Source of the DNA: UBA4660 sp034408895
Lineage (GTDB): Bacteria; Bacteroidota; Bacteroidia; Flavobacteriales_D; Sanyastnellaceae
Assembly: GCA_034408895.1 (NCBI GenBank)
Contig: JAWXCI010000040.1
Span: 1-35,864, forward strand
Reading direction: 5' to 3'
Length of the DNA stretch: 35,864 bases
In this document: positions 24,258-32,784 of the stretch, one piece after another
How positions within the stretch are numbered: position 1 is the first letter of the stretch
How the letters are laid out: every line of letters starts with the position of its first letter
Notes under the pieces: model-generated
The model's database searches: none
What the model was told of the DNA's origin: nothing
Seen by the model: only the letters and a program-made list of their open reading frames with translations
Made by a program: the position numbers and the translations under genes

Positions 24258-26309
24258 TTAACGAGAGGAAAATCCCTTCATCAACACCTCCAAAATCTCC
24301 ATCGCTGCTTTAGAAATTTTTGTTCCCGGTCCAAAAATTCCAACACAACCTTCATTGTAAAGAAAATCATAGTCCTGCTCGGGAATCACACCACCTGCGA
24401 CCACAAGAATATCATCGCGATCCAGTTTTTTCAATTCCGCAATGAGCTGTGGGATCAGTGTTTTGTGTCCCGCTGCAAGTGAGGATGCGCCAACAATGTG
24501 TACGTCATTTTCGATAGCTTGTTTGGCCACCTCGGCAGGCGTTTGAAATAGCGGCCCGATGTCCACATCAAAACCAATATCAGCAAACGAAGTGGCAATC
24601 ACCTTTGCTCCGCGGTCGTGACCGTCCTGTCCCATTTTGGCAATGAGGATGCGAGGCCTGCGTCCGGCAAGTAAGGCAAATTCGTTACTCGTTGCACGCG
24701 CTTGTTCAAAATCTTTATCCATGCCTGTTTCACTTGAATAAACTCCGCTAACGCTCCTGATGCTTGCGGTGTATCGTCCAAAAACTTTTTCCATTGCAAA
24801 AGAAATCTCTCCGAGGCTTGCGCGGTTTCGTGCAGCTTCAATTGCGAGTGCAAGCAAGTTTCCTTTGCCAGTTTCTGCACAAACTGAAATTGCGTTGAGC
24901 GATAATTGTGTGATTTCTTCGTTTCGTTCAGCACGAAGTTTTTTCAATCGTTCAATCTGCGAATTGCGGACAGAAGTATTGTCCACATTGCGATATTCTA
25001 CTTCCGTTTCTTCTTCTAATTGATAGATGTTCACACCAATGATTTTGTCTTTGCCGTTATCAATCCTTGCTTGCTTTCTGGCAGCAGCTTCTTCAATCCG
25101 CAATTTCGGCAAGCCGGCTTCAATGGCTTTTGTCATCCCTCCAAGTTCTTCCACTTCCTGGATAAGTGTCCATGCTTTTTCAGCCATTTCGTTGGTGAGC
25201 TTTTCCACGTAGTGCGAACCAGCCCACGGGTCAATGGCGCCACAGATATCCGTTTCATGTTGAAGATAAAGTTGCGTGTTGCGTGCAATCCGGGCAGAAA
25301 AATCGGTGGGCAGGGCAATGGCTTCATCCAGCGCATTGGTGTGCAGGGATTGAGTTCCGCCAAAAGCTGCGGCCATTGCTTCAATGCATGTTCTTGCCAC
25401 ATTGTTGAAGGGATCTTGTTTGGTAAGACTCCATCCGCTGGTTTGGCAATGCGCACGCAATGCCATGCTCTTCTGATTTTTTGGATTGAATTGTTTGATG
25501 AGTTTCGCCCATAACATCCGCGCTGCGCGCATCTTTGCAATTTCTGCAAAATGATTCATGCCAATGCCCCAGAAAAATGAAAGTCTTGGGGCGAATTCAT
25601 CAATGCCAAGTCCTGCATTCAAACCTGTACGCACGTACTCCAACCCATCGGCAAGTGTGTAAGCCAGTTCGAGTTCAAGTGTTGCACCAGCCTCCTGCAT
25701 GTGGTAGCCGGAAATGGAAATGGGATTGAACTTCGGCATGTGTGGCGCGGTGTATTTGAAAATATCGCCCACGATGCGCATGCTGGATGCAGGCGGATAG
25801 ATGTAAGTATTGCGCACCATAAACTCCTTGAGGATGTCGTTTTGGATTGTTCCCTGGAGTTGTTCCGGTTTCACTCCTTGTTCCTCGGCTGCAACAATGT
25901 AGAACGCAAGAATTGGAATCACCGCACCATTCATAGTCATACTCACACTCATTTGATCAAGCGGAATTTGATCAAAAAGAATTTTCATGTCGAGAACAGA
26001 GTCAATCGCCACACCAGCTTTCCCAACATCACCTTCCACTCGCGGATGATCGCTGTCGTAACCACGATGGGTTGCGAGGTCGAATGCAACACTTAATCCT
26101 TTTTGACCACCTGCCAAATTCTTCCTGTAAAATTCATTTGATTCTTCTGCATTGCTGAAGCCCGCATACTGCCTGATGGTCCACGGACGAATGGTGTACA
26201 TGGTGGCATAAGGCCCGCGGAGAAAGGGTGGTGATCCGGGAATGAAGTCTTCCTCATTGTCATCCAATGACTTTTCAAATTTTATTTCGGGGAATTTTTT
26301 CCGGGTCAT
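24258..26309 (-). CDS. mutB: methylmalonyl-CoA mutase, large (B12-binding) subunit
   Basis: 683 aa. It interconverts succinyl-CoA and (R)-methylmalonyl-CoA using adenosylcobalamin, linking propionate to the TCA cycle. The N-terminal barrel contains GPYATMYTIRPWTIRQYAGF and GLSVAFDLATHRGYDSDHPR, followed by QTSGWSLTKQDPFNN and the DPWAGSHYVE segment. The cobalamin domain begins at about 552 with DGHDRG (lower axial His564), followed by VGASSLAAGH and VVAGGVIP. Slightly shorter than the E. coli and human enzymes but complete. Its ATG overlaps the stop of the small-subunit gene as ATGA, so the two are translationally coupled. No meaB/argK-type chaperone is in the window. Confidence 0.96.
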   Translation of the reverse strand: MTRKKFPEIKFEKSLDDNEEDFIPGSPPFLRGPYATMYTIRPWTIRQYAGFSNAEESNEFYRKNLAGGQKGLSVAFDLATHRGYDSDHPRVEGDVGKAGVAIDSVLDMKILFDQIPLDQMSVSMTMNGAVIPILAFYIVAAEEQGVKPEQLQGTIQNDILKEFMVRNTYIYPPASSMRIVGDIFKYTAPHMPKFNPISISGYHMQEAGATLELELAYTLADGLEYVRTGLNAGLGIDEFAPRLSFFWGIGMNHFAEIAKMRAARMLWAKLIKQFNPKNQKSMALRAHCQTSGWSLTKQDPFNNVARTCIEAMAAAFGGTQSLHTNALDEAIALPTDFSARIARNTQLYLQHETDICGAIDPWAGSHYVEKLTNEMAEKAWTLIQEVEELGGMTKAIEAGLPKLRIEEAAARKQARIDNGKDKIIGVNIYQLEEETEVEYRNVDNTSVRNSQIERLKKLRAERNEEITQLSLNAISVCAETGKGNLLALAIEAARNRASLGEISFAMEKVFGRYTASIRSVSGVYSSETGMDKDFEQARATSNEFALLAGRRPRILIAKMGQDGHDRGAKVIATSFADIGFDVDIGPLFQTPAEVAKQAIENDVHIVGASSLAAGHKTLIPQLIAELKKLDRDDILVVAGGVIPEQDYDFLYNEGCVGIFGPGTKISKAAMEILEVLMKGFSSR

Positions 26310-27643
26310 TTGGCAAATGATTGTTCCTTGATAAATTTCTTCTCCATTGAACTACTCAAGCGCAGATTATCAAGTCCACCTGCGACAACCTGTTGTTCAT
26401 CGCGATACATATTTACGCCAACCACAATGCGTTTGCCTTGTTCCAATTCAACTTCACGTTTCATTTTATGAGCTTCTACCAAATCCGGAATCAAGTCAGG
26501 ACATTTTTCAATTCCTCCTTTCTCTTCTATTTGCAAAAACAACTTCCACGCTTCTTCAACAAGATTAAAGGTGAGATGGCTTATGTAATGCGATCCTTCT
26601 GCGGCACTACTTGCATCATTAAAAAAAGATTCCTCATTTAGCAAGTGGTGGATGTTTCGCGCAAGACGTAGTGATGTGTCGTCTGCCTCACGGAGGCTTG
26701 AATCATATCCAAGAATGCAGACACTATCCACGTCACCAAGAATTGCACTCATGGCTTGTGTTGTGGCGCGCAAAAGATTGTTGTGCAAATCCAAAGTAGT
26801 TTGAAGATACCCGGAAGTATTTGCATGGATGATGCAATGTTTTGTGCAGTTAAAGTCCGGTTTGTATTGCTCCACAACTTTCCACCACAGAAAACGGAAT
26901 GCACGGTACTTCGCAATTTCAACAAAATAGCTTCCACCAGTTGCAAACTCAACCATCAACATGGCAGAGGCATCGTCTATTGTAAATCCATTGGCACATA
27001 AAGTATGTAGAACTTCATTGCCGTAAGACAGAGCGAAAGCAAGTTCATGAACGGCAGTGCCACCGTCTTCGTGAATGTATTGTGCACGAACTACAAATGG
27101 TTTCAGGAGAGAAAAATGTTCCTTTGACAGTTGAGCGAGTTCCAAAAAATTCGATGCCGACTTAGCAACCCGTTCCGCGCTGTAACCAAGAGAACCAATT
27201 AATGCCTTTGGTTGAATATTATTTTCCCTGCAATATCGGACCAGGTACTCAACCAGTTTCAACTCATTAGAAACTCCACCGAAATGGATGGCTATAAATT
27301 CAATATGAATAGCTTTTATGAGAGCAAGAAAATCTTCATAGTTGTTGATGGGCGTAAATGCACCAATCGAATCTGCCCCACCTTCAAGCGATTTTAGAAT
27401 CTGTTTGTTTGCCGTTGGAATATCAAGCTCATAAATGTCATGGTGGATACGGCAATCCCCTGTGGTTCGCTTTGGTTTCACTATGGTTTCAGGGGTGTGA
27501 TTGAAATAGGGCGGCACATCAAAACCATTTTCATTCTTCCAGATCAAAGATTCAAACGGTTTTTCGCCCAGTTCTTTTTGCGAAAGTTTTTTCCAATCTT
27601 CGTAAGTGGATTTTGGAAATTCAGAGAAGTTAAGTTTGCTCAT
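26306..27643 (-). CDS. mutA: methylmalonyl-CoA mutase, small subunit (short form)
   Basis: 445 aa from the ATG at 27643 (MSKLNFSEFPKSTYEDWKKL); a TTG nine bases upstream is less likely. It is homologous to the barrel part of the large subunit: TSGYLQTTLDLHNNLLRATT, AMSAILGDVDSVCILGYD and SAAEGSHYISHL match the partner's corresponding segments. Small subunits are non-catalytic and normally carry a degenerate cobalamin-like domain of about 180 residues; here the protein ends just after VGVNMYRDEQQ and lacks it. It forms the heterodimer with MutB. Coupled to mutB by a 4-bp overlap; mutA is first in the transcript. Confidence 0.93.
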   Translation of the reverse strand: MSKLNFSEFPKSTYEDWKKLSQKELGEKPFESLIWKNENGFDVPPYFNHTPETIVKPKRTTGDCRIHHDIYELDIPTANKQILKSLEGGADSIGAFTPINNYEDFLALIKAIHIEFIAIHFGGVSNELKLVEYLVRYCRENNIQPKALIGSLGYSAERVAKSASNFLELAQLSKEHFSLLKPFVVRAQYIHEDGGTAVHELAFALSYGNEVLHTLCANGFTIDDASAMLMVEFATGGSYFVEIAKYRAFRFLWWKVVEQYKPDFNCTKHCIIHANTSGYLQTTLDLHNNLLRATTQAMSAILGDVDSVCILGYDSSLREADDTSLRLARNIHHLLNEESFFNDASSAAEGSHYISHLTFNLVEEAWKLFLQIEEKGGIEKCPDLIPDLVEAHKMKREVELEQGKRIVVGVNMYRDEQQVVAGGLDNLRLSSSMEKKFIKEQSFAK

Positions 27644-27714
27644 AGGAGTCAATTGTAGGAGTTGAAATTATCTGAAATTCAATTGCAACCTTGATCTGGA
27701 AATTGCCTTTTAGT

Positions 27715-28992
27715 CTATCTGCGTTTGCCGGAAGTCCTTCCCTGCTTCTTGAGCAATACACGTTTCTTTTCATGAAATGCTCCCTGGTAATTAGGGTTTT
27801 CGATGTGCTTTTGACGATCAATTTCACGCATTTGTTCCTGGTGTTCGAAGTACGTAGTTTCATCTACAAACACTTCAACCGGCAACGGTTTTTTCTCAAT
27901 AAACTGCCGGATGAGCTTTTCAATGTTCTTCACATGGTACCGTTCCGAAGCATCGGCAAAGCTGATGGCAATTCCTGTCTTGAATGCCCTGCCTGTCCTT
28001 CCTATCCTATGCACATAATCGTCATAGTTAGAGGGTACATTGAAGTTGATAACGTGAGAAACTTCGAACACATCAATCCCGCGTGAACTCACATCCGTGC
28101 TCACCAGCACACGCACACTGCCCGCCTTGAAATCATCAATGGCATTGATACGTGCATTCTGTCCCTTGTTGGAATGAAGAAGCCTTATTTCACCTATCAT
28201 TTTTTTCTCCAGAAATTTTGCAATACTTGTGGCATCCACTTTTGTGCGGGTGAAGACCAGAACGCGCTGGAGTGATTCGCTTTTCAGCAAATGATAGAGG
28301 AGATTCAGTTTTGTTTTCCTGTTAGGAACTTCAAAGAGGTATTGCTCAACGGTGGATGCAGGAGTGGCCTGAGGGGTGATTTCAATGCGCTGCGGAAAGA
28401 GCAGAAAATTATCGGCAATGCGTTGCACTTTATCATGAAATGTTGCCGAGAAAAGAAGTAGTTGCTTTTTCTGTGGCATCTTTTCCTGGACTTCCCGCAG
28501 TTGGGGCCAAAAGCCCATGTCCATCATCCGGTCGCATTCGTCCAGCACGATATGTTTTATTTTTTTTGTTGGAATGGCACCACGCGAATAGATTTCGAGG
28601 AACCTGCCTGGCGTGGCGACAATGAAGTCCACACCTTGTTCACACTTTTGCACCTGTGCCTTCGGCCCAATGCCTCCATAAAGTGCGACCCATCGAAGGT
28701 CAGTGAATTGGGCAAGTTGCGACAATGTTTTTTCCACCTGTATCACCAGTTCTTTTGTGGGAACAAGAATGAGGCAGCGTGGTTCGTTGCCCTGGGCAAA
28801 TTTTAGAAGCTGTAAAAGAGGAAGAAGGTAGGCAGCAGTTTTTCCAGTACCTGTTTGCGCGATTCCGATCAAATCCTGTCCGGCTAGAATCACGGGAATC
28901 GCGCGTTGCTGAATTTCTGTGGGTGTTGTAAAACCAGCTTCTTCAATTGCGTTGAGGAACTGACGTGTGAGTTTGAGTGAGGCGAAAGACAT
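27715..28992 (-). CDS. DEAD-box family ATP-dependent RNA helicase (DECD variant)
   Basis: 425 aa from the ATG at 28992 (MSFASLKLTRQFLNAIEEAG). Motifs in order: Q motif (TPTEIQQRAIPVIL), Walker A AQTGTGKT at 45-52, VPTKEL (Ia), TPGR at 127-130, DECD at 151-154 in place of DEAD, SAT at 182-184, then VLVFTRTKVDA, STDVSSRGID and the HRIGRTGR motif near 325. The C-terminus is a basic tail (KKRVLLKKQGRTSGKRR) that may bind RNA. Such helicases unwind short RNA duplexes in ribosome assembly or mRNA decay. DECD also occurs in some eukaryotic DEAD-box proteins and still binds ATP. RhlE-like by overall layout; the exact paralogue cannot be set by eye. A TTTGC directly upstream suggests a very short leader. 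Confidence 0.94.
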   Translation of the reverse strand: MSFASLKLTRQFLNAIEEAGFTTPTEIQQRAIPVILAGQDLIGIAQTGTGKTAAYLLPLLQLLKFAQGNEPRCLILVPTKELVIQVEKTLSQLAQFTDLRWVALYGGIGPKAQVQKCEQGVDFIVATPGRFLEIYSRGAIPTKKIKHIVLDECDRMMDMGFWPQLREVQEKMPQKKQLLLFSATFHDKVQRIADNFLLFPQRIEITPQATPASTVEQYLFEVPNRKTKLNLLYHLLKSESLQRVLVFTRTKVDATSIAKFLEKKMIGEIRLLHSNKGQNARINAIDDFKAGSVRVLVSTDVSSRGIDVFEVSHVINFNVPSNYDDYVHRIGRTGRAFKTGIAISFADASERYHVKNIEKLIRQFIEKKPLPVEVFVDETTYFEHQEQMREIDRQKHIENPNYQGAFHEKKRVLLKKQGRTSGKRR

Positions 28993-29031
28993 CGTGCGCA
29001 AATCTCATACAATCAGATTTGGCATTGAGCA

Positions 29032-30177
29032 TCACTGAACGAGTTCGAATTTTTTTTCCACCACCTGGAATTCCACCCTGCGGTTTTGTGCCCGACCTTC
29101 GTCAGTGGTGTTGTCAGCGACAGGTTTCGACTTCCCAAAATATTTTATCTGGAGTCGCGAAATTTCAATGCCCCTTTTTTCAAGGTAAGCAATCACGGTT
29201 TGTGCCCTTCGTTTGGATAGATCAATGTTGTATTCATCGCTTCCCATCACATCAGTGTGCCCAGCAATTTCAATATGCATGTACCTGTTTTTTGCAAGCA
29301 GTTTGTAAATCTGCTGGAGTTCTTGCCGCGCGGTGTCTGTCAATACATCCATGTCATAACCAAACAACACCGCATCCAGTCTCACTTGTTCGTATTCTTC
29401 CAGTTCAAGGGGCGGGTCATGAACAGCTGCGGCAAGTACTGGAAGAGTACAAGAACAATCTTCTCGCGTTTTCACGGGGCGCACCACAATGTCATCGAGA
29501 TATACGTAGGCCCACTGACTCACTTCGGTAGCACCCATGTCCTTGGTGCGCTTCAGTATTTTCAGTTCAGAATCTTTCAGGAAGTTACCAATGGTGATGT
29601 ATTGCTCACCTCCCTGTGCTTCATAAATATCAGAGAGCAGCAGCCATCCATCAGCCTGATCAAGCATGTTGAGTTTCGGGTTGTTTATAGCAGGTAAGGC
29701 AATAATCATATCGTTGCGGGGGTGGGCGATTTTTTCCTTTGTGATGCACAGTCCAATGCCATCAGTCACGTACATTGAAAAGTCGGCAGCGCTCATGTTT
29801 ATCTCAATGCACACCAACTCGCCTGCATTTAATGGGCGCTCTAATTTCGATTGCATGTACTCACGGTAGTTGCGCTTGCCGGGTGAAAAGCAAACCACGC
29901 CAACGTAAGCTTCGCCATCTTTTGCTGTCTCTACCCCAAACATGTTTTTCGGCACACCCACTTTATCGCTGCAGGCGTGGAAATAATCCGGTGTCCCCTC
30001 TGTCGGTTGTGTCCAGTGTTCTACCTGTTTCATCTGTTGCTGGTTAAAATTGGAGGGACAATAAACCTTCTTCTCAAAACTTCCGTTGACGACCAGATTT
30101 TGCCCCCGTGCTGCAACAGCAAAGGCAATCCCCGCAATCGAAAAAATTATTGACAAGGAAAAACGCTTTTTACTCAT
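29032..30177 (-). CDS. OmpA-domain outer-membrane protein with N-terminal beta-sandwich
   Basis: 381 aa. Signal peptide about 1-25 (ending VAARGQ). Residues 27-235 look like a carbohydrate-binding-type beta-sandwich: NLVVNGSFEKKVYCP, GEAYVGVVCFSPG, VCIEINMSAADFSMYVTDGI and WAYVYLDDIVVRP, with several Cys. After a short linker (CSC at 241-243) comes an OmpA C-terminal peptidoglycan-binding domain at 266-372: DAVLFGYDMDVLTDTA, IEIAGHTDVMGSDEYNIDLS, KRRAQTVIAYLEKRGI and AQNRRVEF. Asp and Arg positions for diaminopimelate binding appear present. It probably anchors to the cell wall while displaying the sandwich in the periplasm or outside. Paralogous to the gene at 30351-31559. Confidence 0.9.
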   Translation of the reverse strand: MSKKRFSLSIIFSIAGIAFAVAARGQNLVVNGSFEKKVYCPSNFNQQQMKQVEHWTQPTEGTPDYFHACSDKVGVPKNMFGVETAKDGEAYVGVVCFSPGKRNYREYMQSKLERPLNAGELVCIEINMSAADFSMYVTDGIGLCITKEKIAHPRNDMIIALPAINNPKLNMLDQADGWLLLSDIYEAQGGEQYITIGNFLKDSELKILKRTKDMGATEVSQWAYVYLDDIVVRPVKTREDCSCTLPVLAAAVHDPPLELEEYEQVRLDAVLFGYDMDVLTDTARQELQQIYKLLAKNRYMHIEIAGHTDVMGSDEYNIDLSKRRAQTVIAYLEKRGIEISRLQIKYFGKSKPVADNTTDEGRAQNRRVEFQVVEKKFELVQ

Positions 30178-30235
30178 TTCAATTTATCTGTGTGAGTGCA
30201 AGAACGAAGGATATTCATTTTTATTGATTACAAAA

Positions 30236-30257
30236 AAGGCCTTCTTGTCAAAGGCCT
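30236..30257 (-). terminator. intrinsic terminator after the upstream OmpA-type gene
   Basis: On the minus strand: AGGCCTT, a 7-nt loop, AAGGCCT and then TTTTT. The 7-bp stem followed by a T-run fits a rho-independent terminator for the gene ending at 30351, about 95 bp downstream of its stop. Confidence 0.7.
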
Positions 30258-30350
30258 GTTGTTGAGATTTGATTGTTGAAAGTTCAAGGTTGAAACTTGG
30301 AACCGCCAATTGACCGGCTCTAATTCGCAACGTTCAACTTTAAATATCTG

Positions 30351-31559
30351 CTATTTCACTGCGAAAGTCACACGCCTGTTTTGCGCCTTGCTCATGGGTG
30401 TGGGCATAGTGCTGGCAGGTTCGATGTTATCTTTTGTCGAGGTATTAACCCGTGTTGCTTGTATTCCTTGTTCCACAAACCAATCTTTCAATTTGTCCGC
30501 ACGTTTCAATGCCAGGTTTCCATATCGCGCGTTGATTTTAGCCTCGCTCATTTCATCATTATCACTGTGGCCGGTAATGTCAAGACTTAGATTGGGATTT
30601 GCTTTCAATACTCCCAGAACACGGTTGAGGTCTTCTTCAAACATGCTTTCCATGTCGCTGGACAGAAAGCCAAACCAAATGTTGGTAGCACTTACCACTG
30701 CTGCCGGCTTCATGTCCGGTGTAATGTTTAGGGAACGACTGTAGATAAGATCGGCCTCCCGGTCTTCGGCCTTGCCACAGAAACATTGGCTTTGAGCTTC
30801 AATTGGAGTTATCTCGATATTATCAATGTAATAGTAGGCGAGCAGTTGCTGCACACCAGTGCTGCCAGCCGGGCGCTTTGGTTTTTCGATAGTAAGTTTT
30901 TCATCCAGTCCATAACAACCCACAACAATGTATTCTTCCAGACCTGTGGCGGCATAGGTCATACAAATGGTTTCCCAGCCGTCCATGGTCTTGAGCACAG
31001 TATTGTTTCGCTGTTTGATTTGAGGTTCGAGTGCGATGATGCCACTGTTGGGCTGATCGATCTTGCGATCACTCAGCAATACTCCCACATTGTTCACTGC
31101 AAATTTTGAATTTTCACCAAGGCTTACCTGCACACGCACACAGTAAAGCTGATCCTTTTTGAGTTGCTGGTTCAACTCGGCCTCCAGGTAAGTGCGTGTC
31201 CGTTTGGGGTCCTTCGAATAAGCAACGATGCCGGCATAGCACATACCTGAGTGTGCGGTCTGGTTTCCCATTTCATTAGTGGGAATGGCGGCCTTGAGGC
31301 TTTTCACTCCTTCACCAAACACATCGCAGGGTGACTGAGTGGCAGCAAACCAGCCGGTACTCAATTCCTGTAGCTGGCCATAATTTTTCAGGGTTTTTGT
31401 GGCCGTGTTTTCAAAACCTCCATTGTTCACCACGTTGTCCGATGTTTCTTCCGGGGGTGTTTCCTTGGCGGCAGTGGTGGTGGTTCTGCTTTTACTCTGC
31501 GCAAAAGCAATGGTTGATAAGAATAGCAGTGTAAAAAGTGTAATGCAGATTTTACTCAT
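30351..31559 (-). CDS. OmpA-domain protein, paralogue of the neighbouring gene
   Basis: 402 aa from the ATG at 31559 (MSKICITLFTLLFLSTIAFA, signal peptide). A Ser/Thr-rich segment (about 22-42) precedes the beta-sandwich: NVVNNGGFE, NQTAHSGMCYAGIVAYSKDP, QLYCVRVQVSLGENSKFAV and YYYIDNIEITP. A CFCG at 259-262 mirrors the CSC of its neighbour. The OmpA-like domain at about 290-400 is more diverged: LDITGHSDNDEMSEAKINAR, then GNLALKRADKLKDWFVEQGI and AQNRRVTFAVK. The insertion after HSDND and the altered Asp position may weaken peptidoglycan binding. It diverges from the downstream copy mostly in the OmpA part. Separated from that copy by a terminator, so probably independently expressed. Confidence 0.88.
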   Translation of the reverse strand: MSKICITLFTLLFLSTIAFAQSKSRTTTTAAKETPPEETSDNVVNNGGFENTATKTLKNYGQLQELSTGWFAATQSPCDVFGEGVKSLKAAIPTNEMGNQTAHSGMCYAGIVAYSKDPKRTRTYLEAELNQQLKKDQLYCVRVQVSLGENSKFAVNNVGVLLSDRKIDQPNSGIIALEPQIKQRNNTVLKTMDGWETICMTYAATGLEEYIVVGCYGLDEKLTIEKPKRPAGSTGVQQLLAYYYIDNIEITPIEAQSQCFCGKAEDREADLIYSRSLNITPDMKPAAVVSATNIWFGFLSSDMESMFEEDLNRVLGVLKANPNLSLDITGHSDNDEMSEAKINARYGNLALKRADKLKDWFVEQGIQATRVNTSTKDNIEPASTMPTPMSKAQNRRVTFAVK

Positions 31560-31600
31560 AGATCTATTTTTTTTAAATTGTATTTCGTGACACTTCGTGT

Positions 31601-32647
31601 TCATTGTTGTTTGTGATTATATGATTGTACGGTTTGAATAAAACATTTCAATTTTTCTACATCGGTGTCGGGATACACTCCGTGACCCAGATTGGCGATG
31701 TGCAGGTGAGGTCCAAAGGCTTCAAGCATTTTCCCTGTGTGCTTTTCTATTGTTGGGAAATCTCCGTAAAGAACGGCAGGATCAAGATTTCCTTGTAAGG
31801 TTTTTTTGCTCCCGCAAATTTTTCTTGCTTCATGAATATCCGTTTGCCAGTCGAGTCCGATGGTGTTGCAATTGAGTTCGCTCAATTCTCTTAGTGAGAA
31901 GCTTGCGCCCTTCGCAAATATCGTAACCGGCACTCCGGTGATGGCGTCACATATTTTTTGTAAGTATGGCAATGAAAAAGTATTGTACAATTCTTTAGTA
32001 AGTATTCCAGCCCAACTGTCGAAGAGTTGAACCATGTCGCATCCCTCAGCAATTTGCCTTTTAAGGTAGATGATGGTTGCCTGAGTGAGCCGCGTTAGCA
32101 ACGTATGTGCCAACTCCGGATTTTGAAACAACATGGCTCGCGATCGGGTAAATGTTTTTGTACCCTTTCCGTCCACCATGTAACACATCAGTGTCCACGG
32201 TGCTCCTGCAAAACCTATAAGAGGAACTCTGTTGTTCAGCTCTTGTTTTATTAAACGAATTGTTTGAAAAACATAGTCAAGATTTTCTTCAACACGATCC
32301 GTGCTCAACGCATTGACGTCATCAATACCCTGAATTGTTTTTTCAAACCAGGGCCCCGTTCCCTCTTCCATTTGATAAGGCAAACCCAATGCTTCGGGAA
32401 TTACAAGGATGTCGGAAAAAAGTATGGCAGCATCCACAAGAAGAATATCAACAGGCTGGATGGTGACCTTGCAGGCGGCTTGCGGATTTTTGAGTAATGC
32501 CTTAAAACTTCCTGCCTGTTCGCGTGTTGCGCGATACTCTTTCAATACTCTTCCAGCCTGTCGCATCACCCAGACAGGAGTGCGTTCTGTTTTTTCACCA
32601 CGTGCTGCACGAAGAATGAGGTCGTTCTTAAATGATTCTGATTTCAA
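31601..32647 (-). CDS. hemE: uroporphyrinogen decarboxylase
   Basis: 348 aa if started at TTG 32647 (LKSESFKNDLILRAARGEKT). It decarboxylates uroporphyrinogen III to coproporphyrinogen III in heme synthesis. Signatures: PVWVMRQAGRVLKEYR near the N-terminus, ILFSDILVIPEALG, GFAGAPWTLMCYMVDG, FDSWAG and GNLDP. There is no ATG near the expected start. The other in-frame TTG (32677) lies inside a probable -7 element, so 32647 is preferred and gives a leader of about 20 nt. It is divergently transcribed from the M28 peptidase, with a perfect 13-bp inverted repeat covering both putative promoters. No other heme genes are in the window. Confidence 0.95.
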   Translation of the reverse strand: MKSESFKNDLILRAARGEKTERTPVWVMRQAGRVLKEYRATREQAGSFKALLKNPQAACKVTIQPVDILLVDAAILFSDILVIPEALGLPYQMEEGTGPWFEKTIQGIDDVNALSTDRVEENLDYVFQTIRLIKQELNNRVPLIGFAGAPWTLMCYMVDGKGTKTFTRSRAMLFQNPELAHTLLTRLTQATIIYLKRQIAEGCDMVQLFDSWAGILTKELYNTFSLPYLQKICDAITGVPVTIFAKGASFSLRELSELNCNTIGLDWQTDIHEARKICGSKKTLQGNLDPAVLYGDFPTIEKHTGKMLEAFGPHLHIANLGHGVYPDTDVEKLKCFIQTVQSYNHKQQ

Positions 32648-32669
32648 AATTTTCTGCCAATAAAAAAGG

Positions 32670-32769
32670 GGCGGCAAAACTAAATATGACGCGTTGGTTG
32701 AGGTCAGGGAAATGTCACTTTATCCAACGCACAGTGATCAGCTGTAAACATGCAACTAGTTTTGCCGCC
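32670..32769. promoter_or_regulatory. paired divergent promoters in a perfect 13-bp inverted repeat
   Basis: GGCGGCAAAACTA at 32670-32682 and its exact reverse complement TAGTTTTGCCGCC at 32757-32769 are 74 bp apart. Each, read outward, begins TAGTTTTG, a full TAnnTTTG -7 element: minus strand 32682-32675 toward hemE, plus strand 32757-32764 toward the M28 peptidase gene. Predicted leaders are about 20 and 14 nt. Neither has a clean TTG at -33. The extra identity beyond the -7 core (CCGCC) could be a shared regulatory site or initial transcribed sequence. Confidence 0.6.
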
Positions 32770-32784
32770 TCAAAATTTTCAATC

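Noticed and set aside
32648..32677. hemE start at TTG 32677
   Set aside because: This codon lies inside the probable -7 element and would add ten residues not typical of the family.
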